From NCBI GenBank assembly GCA_045119035.1, contig JBGVCU010000045.1:1-30358 (forward strand): a stretch of DNA of 30,358 nucleotides, read 5' to 3'. The stretch is from CAYVQA01 sp045119035. GTDB taxonomy: Bacteria; Bacillota_I; Bacilli_A; ML615J-28; CAG-313. This document shows, piece by piece, positions 7,572 to 14,619 of this stretch. The notes beneath the pieces are model-generated. The model was given only the letters and a program-made list of their open reading frames with translations. It did not search any database and was not told where the DNA came from. Both the position numbers and the translations under genes were made by a program. How positions within the stretch are numbered: the first letter of the stretch is position 1; every line of letters starts with the position of its first letter.

Positions 7572-8489
7572 ATGAAAGAATTTATCAATAAATATATAAA
7601 ATGTCCTCCTCATGAAAGGAGTATCTATAGTACTAATATATCAATAGTTTTAAACATTTTAATGTTTATTGGTAAAGTTACATTATCGTTTATTTTTAAC
7701 ATTTACTTTCTTATTTCTGGTATCATAAATTTAGTTGTTTGCTTTTCTAAAATAATTTGTTTAAAAGGCATTAATAAAGATAACAAATATATTAAAAAGT
7801 ACAATAAATTAATTGGTTTATGTTTAATGGTTGCTGGTTTATTTTATTCGGTTTATATGATGAGACTAATATTTACAGATATAGAAATCTTTAATTACAA
7901 TATGGTATTAGGGATTACTATTGCTCTTGTTTCATTTATCGAATTAAGTGTTGCAATTATTGGAATATTTAGAATTAAAGAAAAAGGTAATTATTATATT
8001 AATATTAAACTAATCAATATTTCAACTGCATTAACTGCAATTTCTTTAACAGAACTTGCTTTAATGTCTTTTGCGTATCAAGGAGATTCTCGATTTATAG
8101 ATGGATTATTTGGTGTAATAATTGGATTTATTATTTTACTCATAGGAATTTATATTTTAATTTCTTTTAAATACACTCTTGTTAGTAAAGAATATCAAGA
8201 ATTTTATTTAAACAAAATAAATGATCAAAAGGTTGTAATTAATTTATATCATTCTAAAATATATTCATCAATTTATTATGAAGGAAATATTACAAATAGT
8301 GTTTTAACAGGATTTATTAAAAAATCTAAATCTCCTATTTTTGATTATAATATTTTCTTATTAATAATCGTTTTAATCTTATCAGAAATTTTAATATTCC
8401 CTTTTGCAATAGGAGCACTTATTAATCATTTTAAAGGAAGACAAATAATTAATAAATTAAATGAAGAAATAAAGAAATTGAATTCATAA
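7572..8489 (+). CDS. Polytopic membrane protein of unknown function
   Basis: 305 residues with about seven hydrophobic segments. A short cytoplasmic N-terminus carries the distinctive CPPHERS motif. Five or six helices lie between about 20 and 200, then a soluble stretch of about 50 residues (200-255), and one more helix (about 260-285) before a lysine-rich end. No transporter signature is recognised. There is no strong ribosome-binding site, and the start lies one base after the upstream stop, which indicates translational coupling. The CPPxERS opening suggests a family specific to these cassettes; substrate or role cannot be read from the sequence. Confidence 0.7.
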   Translation: MKEFINKYIKCPPHERSIYSTNISIVLNILMFIGKVTLSFIFNIYFLISGIINLVVCFSKIICLKGINKDNKYIKKYNKLIGLCLMVAGLFYSVYMMRLIFTDIEIFNYNMVLGITIALVSFIELSVAIIGIFRIKEKGNYYINIKLINISTALTAISLTELALMSFAYQGDSRFIDGLFGVIIGFIILLIGIYILISFKYTLVSKEYQEFYLNKINDQKVVINLYHSKIYSSIYYEGNITNSVLTGFIKKSKSPIFDYNIFLLIIVLILSEILIFPFAIGALINHFKGRQIINKLNEEIKKLNS

Positions 8490-8498
8490 GGAGTTTAT

Positions 8499-9107
8499 AT
8501 GACTTTAGGAGAAAAAATTAAGTTTTTAAGAAGACAATTTAATATTACACAAGCTGATTTTGCTGATAAATTATATGTTTCAAGACAAGCAGTTCAAAAA
8601 TGGGAAGCAGATTTATCTACACCTGATTTAGATAGAATAAAAGAAATATCACAAATATTTAATATATCAATTGATAATTTATTAAATAACGACTTATCTG
8701 AAAAAGAATTACTTAGTCTATTAACTAAAAAAGAAAACAAACCTAAAAAGGAACAAGAAAAAAGAAGTGCAGTTGATTGCTTAATATTAATTCCTGCGTA
8801 TCTTGGTTTATTTGTAGTTTTAGGTATTTGTTATATGATGATATTTATGGTTTTAATAATGTTATCAACTATGACTATAGCAATGCCGTTATATGGAATT
8901 TTTTCAATTTATAATCTATTTACTTTAACTGAAATTAATCATATTTTATTATGTATTTCCTTTATTATTATTGGACTTGGTTCATTTTATCCAATTTTAC
9001 TTGCTACAAAAAAATATTATAATAAGTTAATCAAGTTTGTAAAATTCTTAAATTTAAAAACAAAAAAATATTGGGAGATTGTTGTTTCATGTCTAAAAAA
9101 ATTCTAA
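8499..9107 (+). CDS. XRE/Cro-type HTH regulator with membrane-spanning C-terminus
   Basis: 202 residues. The first 65 form a Cro/C1-type helix-turn-helix (LGEKIKFLRRQFNITQADFADKLYVSRQAVQKWE, given in two parts: the scaffold helix to FNITQ, then ADFADKLYVSRQAVQKWE as the HTH). A lysine-rich linker (about 70-88) leads to two hydrophobic segments (about 90-125 and 140-168). This would place the DNA-binding domain at the membrane, which fits a sensor-repressor for its own cassette. The start has AAGGAG at 8488-8493. The palindrome at the cassette promoter is its likely target, though the HTH protein at 27289 is an equal candidate. Confidence 0.88.
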   Translation: MTLGEKIKFLRRQFNITQADFADKLYVSRQAVQKWEADLSTPDLDRIKEISQIFNISIDNLLNNDLSEKELLSLLTKKENKPKKEQEKRSAVDCLILIPAYLGLFVVLGICYMMIFMVLIMLSTMTIAMPLYGIFSIYNLFTLTEINHILLCISFIIIGLGSFYPILLATKKYYNKLIKFVKFLNLKTKKYWEIVVSCLKKF

Positions 9108-9208
9108 CATTATCTTTAATAGGTTTATTTATTGGTTTTATTTTGTTTTTAGTTAGTATTTGTATGAAGGGATTAATTGACTATCCTTTTATACCATTTA
9201 TAAATTAA
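9089..9208 (+). CDS. Small single-pass membrane protein, 39 residues
   Basis: ATG 9089 starts a 39-residue frame, overlapping the end of the HTH gene by 19 bases. GGGAG at 9073-9077 is a plausible ribosome-binding site, 11 bases upstream. The product is one hydrophobic helix (about residues 5-27) with a KK N-terminus and a short tail ending PFIPFIN. The stop TAA (9206-9208) is followed at once by the cassette terminator, which favours a real last gene of the operon. No family is recognised. It could be a small accessory subunit of the membrane proteins upstream. Confidence 0.55.
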   Translation: MSKKILTLSLIGLFIGFILFLVSICMKGLIDYPFIPFIN

Positions 9209-9212
9209 TAAC

Positions 9213-9236
9213 GCGTCTATATTAGACGCTTTTTTT
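9213..9236 (+). terminator. Rho-independent terminator of the membrane/HTH cassette
   Basis: GCGTCTA and TAGACGC form a 7-bp stem with a 3-base loop (9213-9229), followed by seven T. It starts five bases after the stop of the small gene. Confidence 0.9.
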
Positions 9237-9270
9237 AATTATTTTAAATGAAATATTTTATTAAATAATG

Positions 9271-9276
9271 TATAAT
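9271..9276 (+). promoter_or_regulatory. -10 box of the esterase gene
   Basis: TATAAT at 9271-9276 lies 30 bases before ATG 9306, which has AAGGAG at 9295-9300. The -35 at the 17-base position (ATGAAA, 9248-9253) is poor. Confidence 0.5.
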
Positions 9277-9305
9277 ATAAATAGATAAAATATTAAGGAG
9301 TTTTT

Positions 9306-10430
9306 ATGAAAATTACATTAGTTAATAATACAATTTGGAAACAAGTATTTGTTAAATTACTAAATAAAGAGCGAGTTGAAATAGAAAAATATAAAGTTAA
9401 CTTTAATGATAATATTGCCTGTTTAGATATTGACTTAGATAAAGCATTCTATTTGTATCTAAATAATGGAAGAACTAAATCTACTGAAATTATTTATTTA
9501 TCAGAAAATATTAATACTATTGAACTAAAATATAATCATATTAGAAAAGAAACAGATGCATATTTTGTTAATAACAATTGTTCATATAATGAAGTAATTA
9601 ATTATACTTTAAAAGATGATAAAAATTTATTTTATAGAGAAGATAAATCAAAAAACATCCATGTTTTACTTCCTAGTAATTATGATGAGGCAAAATCATA
9701 TGGTCTATTATTAATGTTTGATGGGCAAAATATTTATGATAAAAACAATGTTGGTAATTATACTTTATTAAATGATCCATATGGTTCATGGCAAATTGAT
9801 GTTAGCTTATCAAACATTAAAAATCACTTTAATGAAGAATACATCATTGTAGGACTTGAAAATGCTGATTTTTATCGTATGAATGAACTTATGATGAATA
9901 AAGAATTTGGTGAAGTTCGTTCTAAAGATGTTCTTGAAGGTTATCCTTTAGTTGGTTATTTAGATAATTTAGATGACTTCATTAATGAAACACTTTTACC
10001 TTTTATTTTTAGTAAATATAACGTTGATCAAAATAAAATTGGTATAGGTGGTTCTAGTTGCGGTGGAGTTGCGTGTCATTATGTTGGACTTAAGAATTTA
10101 GGTAAATATAAGTTCATTTTATGCTATACACCAGCTTCTGCATTATATTTTGATGAGTCTTGGTCAAAATTTTATGAAAAGTTAGATTTCAAAGCAAATT
10201 ATAGTAAATTACCAATTTTTTACTATTTCCAAGGTCAAAAAGACGATTTAGAGAAGATGTTATCAAAATTCAATGAACATCTAGTTTCCAACCTTTTAGA
10301 CAAAGGTTATAATAAAGATCTAGTAATGTCTTTAATTGAACCAACAGCATATCACAATGAGACTGCTTGGAGGTTTGCTTTTAACTATATGATCTATAAA
10401 ACACATGAATTATTAAAGAAGCAAGAGTAA
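9306..10430 (+). CDS. Putative esterase, alpha/beta hydrolase of the enterochelin-esterase/esterase D type
   Basis: 374 residues, no signal peptide, so cytosolic. The first about 110 residues are a beta-rich N-terminal domain of the kind preceding Fes-like hydrolases. The hydrolase core begins near NIHVLLPSNYD, continues with LLLMFDGQN, and has the nucleophile motif GGSSCGG (S251 in G-S-S-C-G). The likely acid is in FQGQKDD and the histidine in TAYHNETAWR near the C-terminus, the usual end pattern of this superfamily. The substrate is unknown; acyl esters of sugars or small esters are typical. It is a single-gene unit with its own -10 box and a terminator that overlaps its stop codon. Confidence 0.85.
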   Translation: MKITLVNNTIWKQVFVKLLNKERVEIEKYKVNFNDNIACLDIDLDKAFYLYLNNGRTKSTEIIYLSENINTIELKYNHIRKETDAYFVNNNCSYNEVINYTLKDDKNLFYREDKSKNIHVLLPSNYDEAKSYGLLLMFDGQNIYDKNNVGNYTLLNDPYGSWQIDVSLSNIKNHFNEEYIIVGLENADFYRMNELMMNKEFGEVRSKDVLEGYPLVGYLDNLDDFINETLLPFIFSKYNVDQNKIGIGGSSCGGVACHYVGLKNLGKYKFILCYTPASALYFDESWSKFYEKLDFKANYSKLPIFYYFQGQKDDLEKMLSKFNEHLVSNLLDKGYNKDLVMSLIEPTAYHNETAWRFAFNYMIYKTHELLKKQE

Positions 10431-10445
10431 ATTCTTGCTTTTTTT
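10419..10445 (+). terminator. Rho-independent terminator overlapping the esterase stop codon
   Basis: AAGCAAGA (10419-10426) pairs with TCTTGCTT (10433-10440) across a 6-base loop, followed by T to 10445. The TAA stop lies in the loop. Confidence 0.85.
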
Positions 10446-10470
10446 CATTCATTAAATTAATTATAAATCT

Positions 10471-10476
10471 TATAAT
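10471..10476 (+). promoter_or_regulatory. -10 box upstream of alr
   Basis: TATAAT at 10471-10476. The -35 position (TTCATT, 10448-10453) is weak. Transcription would start near 10483, giving almost no leader before the TTG start at 10491. Confidence 0.45.
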
Positions 10477-10490
10477 ATAATGGTGATAAT

Positions 10491-11582
10491 TTGAATAAAT
10501 TATTTTTTAATGTTAATAATTTAAAAGATAATATTAACAAAATAAAAGAACTAACAAATAAAGAAATAATTGCTGTTATTAAAAGTAATGCTTATGGTTT
10601 GAATTCATATTATATGTATAAAATATTAAATAGATTAGGAATTAATTTTTTTGTTTTATATGATATTGATGAATTTAAAAGAATTGAAAATATTGTAAAT
10701 ACACCGATCTTAATTTTAAATAATCATTTAAGATATTATGATAATAAATATATTAGATACACAATAAACTCAGTATCAGATGCTCTTTATTATAAGAGTT
10801 TAAATAAAAAAATAACAGTCCATTTACAAATCGATACCGGTATGAATAGAGATGGAATTAGAACATTAGATGAGTATTTAGAAATATTAGATATTATAAA
10901 AAATTGTCATAATATTACTATCGAAGGTATATTTACGCACTTTGCTTCTAATTATTTAGAACAATCATATTACAATCTACAATGTTCTAGATTTTCTGAG
11001 TATTTAAAATATTATGATTATAAAATTATTCATACAGCTGCATCTAATTCATTAACAAAAAAAATTATTGGAAATTATGTAAGAATTGGAATACAAATGT
11101 ATGGATTGTGTAAAAACATTGATTTAAAAGAGGTATTTTATATTAGAACATCTGTAATTAATACATTTTTCTTAAAAAAGGAAGAACCATTTGGTTATGG
11201 GTTAACAAAGTTAAGTAAAAGTTCTTATATTAGTGTAATACCCATTGGTTATAATAATATTAATGATTTTGATGAGGTTTATTATTATTTAAATAACAAA
11301 AGATATAAATTAAAAATAATAGGTGTTTCTTGTATGAATCATCGACATGTTCATAGTAATTTCAGATTAAATAAGCTATCTTATTTGTATATTTTCCTAA
11401 AAAATGATAAAATAGATATAGATTATTATCGTATGTTAATTTCTATAAAAGATATTAAAAAATACTATATTGAGGTTAAAAATGACTTATCAAAAATTAT
11501 TAAAAGAACAAATGAAAAGAGCTTCTTCTTTAGGAAAGGAAGAAACAGCAATAAGATTATTAATTTTAGAATTATCTGGTAA
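10491..11582 (+). CDS. alr: Alanine racemase (divergent, C-terminus overlaps prmC)
   Basis: PLP enzyme interconverting L- and D-alanine for peptidoglycan. The PLP lysine is K31 in KSNAYG; the opposite catalytic tyrosine is Y236 in FGYGLTK. Other sites are the TGMNRDGI arginine, THFAS, RIGIQMYG and VIPIGY. The usual CMDQ is CMN, and the final barrel-closing stretch is shorter than in Geobacillus Alr. The start is TTG 10491 with GGTGAT at 10482-10487; no nearby ATG has a better site. The frame runs 101 bases into prmC, adding about 33 lysine/arginine-rich residues with no counterpart in the family, so the natural end was probably near 11485. It is poor in GC-ending codons compared with the upstream operon. 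The identity is good; full activity is less sure. Confidence 0.85.
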   Translation: MNKLFFNVNNLKDNINKIKELTNKEIIAVIKSNAYGLNSYYMYKILNRLGINFFVLYDIDEFKRIENIVNTPILILNNHLRYYDNKYIRYTINSVSDALYYKSLNKKITVHLQIDTGMNRDGIRTLDEYLEILDIIKNCHNITIEGIFTHFASNYLEQSYYNLQCSRFSEYLKYYDYKIIHTAASNSLTKKIIGNYVRIGIQMYGLCKNIDLKEVFYIRTSVINTFFLKKEEPFGYGLTKLSKSSYISVIPIGYNNINDFDEVYYYLNNKRYKLKIIGVSCMNHRHVHSNFRLNKLSYLYIFLKNDKIDIDYYRMLISIKDIKKYYIEVKNDLSKIIKRTNEKSFFFRKGRNSNKIINFRIIW

Positions 11583-12336
11583 AAATGGAGCTAATTTTTT
11601 AGCTGAAATAAATAGTGAAATAGAGCCTACTTTATTAGAAAAATATATGTGGGCTATAGATGAATATTTAGTAAAAGGTCGTCCTGTTCAACATATTATT
11701 GGTTATTCATATTTTTATGGATATAAAATGCAAGTATCAGAACATGTTTTAATTCCTCGTCCTGAAACAGAAGAACTTGTCGGATATGTTCTTTCATATT
11801 ATGATGAAATATTTGGTGGTAAAAATGTTAATGTGATTGATGTTGGAACAGGAAGTGGAGCTATTGCAATCGCCCTTGCTAAAGAAGAACCATTGATGAC
11901 GATGTCTGCAAGTGATATTTCACCTGAAGCAATTGATGTTGCTAAAGTAAATGCATTAAACAATGAAGCAAATGTTAAATTTTTTGTTGGTGATATGTTA
12001 GAACCATTTATTGAAAATAACTATAAAGTTGATATTCTAGTTTCTAATCCTCCATATATTCCTGATGATGAATATGTTGAAGATATTGTATTAAATAATG
12101 AACCACATGTTGCTTTATTCGGAGGAACAGACGGTATGCATTTTTATCAAATCATTTTAGAAAATGCACATAAATTATTAAATAAAACAAACATTTTAGC
12201 TTTTGAACATAGTTTTTCTAAAGGTAAAGAAATGTATAATCTTGCAAGAAAATATTTTCCAAACGGAAGAATAGAACAAATAAAAGATCTAAATGGAAAA
12301 GATCGAATGACTATAATTATTAATAAGGAGGAATAA
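11482..12336 (+). CDS. prmC: Release factor glutamine methyltransferase PrmC
   Basis: SAM-dependent N5-glutamine methyltransferase that modifies the GGQ glutamine of RF1 (and RF2). The helical N-domain (1-80) contains the HIIGYSYFYGYKMQVS segment. The Rossmann domain has the SAM motif VIDVGTGSGAIAIALA and the catalytic NPPY at residues 189-192. It is 284 residues, normal. The start is ATG 11482 with GAGG at 11472-11475; an upstream TTG at 11470 is possible but sits on the ribosome-binding site. It overlaps the alr frame by 101 bases. In Bacillus it directly follows prfA; here prfA is about 6 kb upstream in another operon. Confidence 0.96.
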   Translation: MTYQKLLKEQMKRASSLGKEETAIRLLILELSGKNGANFLAEINSEIEPTLLEKYMWAIDEYLVKGRPVQHIIGYSYFYGYKMQVSEHVLIPRPETEELVGYVLSYYDEIFGGKNVNVIDVGTGSGAIAIALAKEEPLMTMSASDISPEAIDVAKVNALNNEANVKFFVGDMLEPFIENNYKVDILVSNPPYIPDDEYVEDIVLNNEPHVALFGGTDGMHFYQIILENAHKLLNKTNILAFEHSFSKGKEMYNLARKYFPNGRIEQIKDLNGKDRMTIIINKEE

Positions 12337-12337
12337 G

Positions 12338-12592
12338 ATGTTAAGATTTTTAGCTGAAAATATAAATAATAATATTGTTAATGCAGTTATCGCAATTATT
12401 ATATTTTTAATTGGTTTAATAATTATTCTTTTAGCTTTTATTATAGTTAATAGAAAAAATCAAAAAGTTATATCTAAAGAAGAAATGATGGTTATAGAAT
12501 TATATCAGTCAGGAAAAATTTCATATCAAGAATATAGAAGCGCAATTATGAAAATTAGATATCAAGAGGATAATAATGAAAAAAATAATTAG
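12338..12592 (+). CDS. Small membrane protein with SHOCT-like tail
   Basis: 84 residues. There is one long hydrophobic helix (about 14-40), then a cytoplasmic tail whose end, LYQSGKISYQEYRSAI, matches the SHOCT pattern (helix, Gly-Lys-Ile-Ser/Thr turn, then an acidic/aromatic helix). SHOCT domains are short C-terminal oligomerisation or anchoring motifs. An excellent AAGGAGGAA ribosome-binding site precedes ATG 12338, two bases after prmC. The 3' end overlaps the next gene by 17 bases. The next protein ends in a similar motif, so the two may interact. Function unknown. Confidence 0.75.
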   Translation: MLRFLAENINNNIVNAVIAIIIFLIGLIIILLAFIIVNRKNQKVISKEEMMVIELYQSGKISYQEYRSAIMKIRYQEDNNEKNN

Positions 12593-13445
12593 AATCGCAT
12601 TATTTTGTTTACTTTGTCTTTTATTTATAAATTCTATTAACCTAAAAGCAAAATCAGGTCCATCATTATTTGATGAATTTATTTCTAATATTTCTAATTC
12701 TTCTACAAAACATATTTCATATAAAACTGATGATTGTACTGATTTACATTTTTATAATTCATATATTGAAGGATTTATTGTATTAAGTGAAAAGGATTCA
12801 AATTCTTATTTAAATTTACTACTAATAAATAAAACTCCTAATATAGAAGTTGAAATTTATTTTCAAGAATCAAGTAAAGAATTTGTTAAAAAGATATATG
12901 ATGTAAATGGTTCTACATATATTTATGGACTTTCTTTATCTGATTACAGTGATTTTGATATTCATGTTCTTATTGATGATATTTTAATATCTGTTTTTGA
13001 ATACAATATTGAAACATATAATAACATTTTAAACTTAAAAGGTACTATTACTAATGGGACAGCTGATTATCCTGACAATGTAATACATGAGACAATAAAA
13101 AATAAATTGGTTAATTTAATTATTGTTTGTGGAATTGTATTTTGTATTTTCCTAGCTTTAATAATTTTTGTTATTGTAAAATCTAAAAAAGTAAATATTA
13201 AAAGAGAAGATCCATTTATGTTTGTTAGAAAAATGGATGAACCAGTTTCTAAACTAGAAGAAAAAGTTATAGATGTACCTTATGAAGAACCTAAAGTTAC
13301 TAGTAAAATGCCTGATTTAAATGATCCTAAATATTTAACAGAATTATATCGTAAAAAGTTAAGTAATGAAATTTCTGAAAAAGAATTTGAATTAGCTTTA
13401 AACAGATATCGAGCTTCAAAAGATTTAGAGGAAGATGATGATTAA
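12576..13445 (+). CDS. Membrane-anchored extracytoplasmic protein with SHOCT-like cytosolic tail
   Basis: 289 residues. An N-terminal signal peptide or signal anchor (1-25, with KAKSG at a possible cleavage site) leads to an extracellular domain (about 26-175) rich in beta strands and Asn/Ser. A transmembrane helix follows (about 181-203), then a cytosolic tail of about 85 residues. The tail contains a proline/acid-rich spacer and ends with LYRKKLSNEISEKEFELAL, a SHOCT-like motif similar to that of the preceding protein. AGAGGAT precedes ATG 12576. No enzymatic motif is seen. The inside-out arrangement with a paired small partner suggests an envelope complex; this is inference. Confidence 0.7.
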   Translation: MKKIIRIALFCLLCLLFINSINLKAKSGPSLFDEFISNISNSSTKHISYKTDDCTDLHFYNSYIEGFIVLSEKDSNSYLNLLLINKTPNIEVEIYFQESSKEFVKKIYDVNGSTYIYGLSLSDYSDFDIHVLIDDILISVFEYNIETYNNILNLKGTITNGTADYPDNVIHETIKNKLVNLIIVCGIVFCIFLALIIFVIVKSKKVNIKREDPFMFVRKMDEPVSKLEEKVIDVPYEEPKVTSKMPDLNDPKYLTELYRKKLSNEISEKEFELALNRYRASKDLEEDDD

Positions 13446-14007
13446 TTTAAATTCAATTTTAAATACTAATCCTAATGTTTTAGATAATAAAGTAATTGCT
13501 TTTCCAACAGATACAGTATACGGATTAGGTTGTAAGTGGAATGATTTAGAAGCTATTGAAAAAATTTATGAAATTAAAAAAAGAGATTGTAGAAAACCAA
13601 TTGCTGTATTAGTTTCAAATATTGATCAAATACTTCCATTTATTGATATAACTTATTCAAATACTATTAATTTATTAAAAAAGTATTGGCCTGGTGCGGT
13701 TACTTTTATCTTTAAAAAGAAAGAAGATTTTTCTTATTTAACAGAAACAATTGCTTTTAGAATGCCTGATTCTAATATAGCAAGATCATTAATTGATCAT
13801 TTTGGACCACTTGCAACAACTAGTGTAAATTTATCAGGTGAAAAAGAAATCAATGATCCAACTGAAATTGAAAAAATGTTTAATAATCAAGTTGATTACA
13901 TTATTAGCGATTTAGAAACTTTTTCATCAGTATCTAGTACAATTGTTGATTTATCCAGTGATAAATTAAGAATAATTAGACAAGGTACTGTAATTATTAA
14001 TGAATAA
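13438..14007 (+). CDS. tsaC: Threonylcarbamoyl-AMP synthase (TsaC/Sua5/YrdC family)
   Basis: Makes threonylcarbamoyl-AMP from threonine, bicarbonate and ATP, the first step of t6A37 tRNA modification. The YrdC fold is clear: IAFPTDTVYGLG at the N-terminus, KKRDCRKPIAVLV with the conserved Lys/Arg patch, YWPGAVTFIF, FRMPDSN, and GPLATTSVNLSG. It is about 190 residues, so it lacks the extra Sua5 C-terminal domain. Two adjacent ATGs are possible, at 13435 and 13438; AGAGG at 13427-13431 is better spaced for 13438. The gene overlaps the upstream stop and is followed by a strong terminator. tsaC beside spoIIR is also the Bacillus arrangement. Confidence 0.93.
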   Translation: MINLNSILNTNPNVLDNKVIAFPTDTVYGLGCKWNDLEAIEKIYEIKKRDCRKPIAVLVSNIDQILPFIDITYSNTINLLKKYWPGAVTFIFKKKEDFSYLTETIAFRMPDSNIARSLIDHFGPLATTSVNLSGEKEINDPTEIEKMFNNQVDYIISDLETFSSVSSTIVDLSSDKLRIIRQGTVIINE

Positions 14008-14015
14008 AATTACTA

Positions 14016-14049
14016 AATATTTCCATAATATATATGGGAATATTTTTTT
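14016..14049 (+). terminator. Rho-independent terminator between tsaC and spoIIR
   Basis: AATATTTCCAT (14016-14026) pairs with ATGGGAATATT (14034-14044) over 11 bp with one G-U pair, followed by T to 14049. It stands only four bases before the spoIIR ribosome-binding site and so isolates spoIIR from the housekeeping transcript. Confidence 0.85.
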
Positions 14050-14062
14050 ATTAGGTGATAAT

Positions 14063-14539
14063 ATGAAAAAGTTATTAATTATCATAATTTTATTATTAAT
14101 AATAATTAATTTAAAAACAGAAAAAGAAGAAGTAAGAGTTAGAATACTCGCAAATAGTAATAGTGAAATAGATCAAAAAAATAAAGTAATTGTAAAAAAT
14201 ATCTTAATAAAAAATTTTAAAAATTATAAATATGATGATGTAGATAATTTTATTAATTCTAATCTATCTTTGATTGAAAATGATTTAAATAATAATATAC
14301 CTAATAATTTGAATATTTCATTAAAGATAGCATTTTTTGAAACTTATTTTCCAGCAAAATCATGTAACGGTAAATTTGTTAGTTCTGGTTATTATAAAAC
14401 ACTACTTATTACAATTAATGAAGGTAAAGGTAATAATTGGTGGAGCATTTTATATCCGGAATTTTTTGGTATTGAGTATGAAGATTTTGGAGAAATAAAG
14501 TGTAGAAGTTATATATTTGACTTATTTAAAAAACCTTAA
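14063..14539 (+). CDS. spoIIR: Stage II sporulation protein R
   Basis: Signal protein secreted from the forespore that triggers SpoIIGA to process pro-sigma-E in the mother cell. A signal peptide or anchor of about 17 hydrophobic residues follows MKK. The family core is then present: VRVRILANSNSEIDQ, a helical region, FFETYFPAKS, FVSSGYYKTLLITI and EGKGNNWWSILYP. It is 158 residues. ATG 14063 is chosen because AGGTGAT (14053-14059) precedes it. An upstream in-frame ATG at 14000 would put the terminator hairpin inside the coding region. It is flanked by terminators on both sides, consistent with its own, probably forespore-specific, expression. No convincing sigma-F promoter can be drawn with certainty. 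Confidence 0.92.
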   Translation: MKKLLIIIILLLIIINLKTEKEEVRVRILANSNSEIDQKNKVIVKNILIKNFKNYKYDDVDNFINSNLSLIENDLNNNIPNNLNISLKIAFFETYFPAKSCNGKFVSSGYYKTLLITINEGKGNNWWSILYPEFFGIEYEDFGEIKCRSYIFDLFKKP

Positions 14540-14556
14540 ATTTATAAGGTTTTTTA
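14528..14556 (+). terminator. Rho-independent terminator overlapping the spoIIR stop
   Basis: AAAAACCTTA and TAAGGTTTTT form a 10-bp stem around a 6-base loop (14529-14554), followed by more T and A/T bases. The TAA stop is in the stem and loop. The A-rich left arm could also stop transcription on the other strand. Confidence 0.85.
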
Positions 14557-14592
14557 TTTTGTATATTAATGGTAAAAATTTTTAAAATATAG

Positions 14593-14598
14593 TATAAT
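14593..14598 (+). promoter_or_regulatory. -10 box upstream of rpiB
   Basis: TATAAT 22 bases before ATG 14620. The -35 is weak (TGGTAA at 14570-14575 with 17-base spacing). It may drive rpiB and, since no terminator follows until 22047, the whole ATP synthase operon. Confidence 0.5.
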
Positions 14599-14619
14599 AA
14601 GTGTATTGAGGTGGTTATT

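Noticed and set aside
14000..14062. Longer SpoIIR starting at ATG 14000
   Set aside because: It would run through a strong terminator hairpin and overlap tsaC. The start at 14063 has a ribosome-binding site and gives a typical signal peptide.
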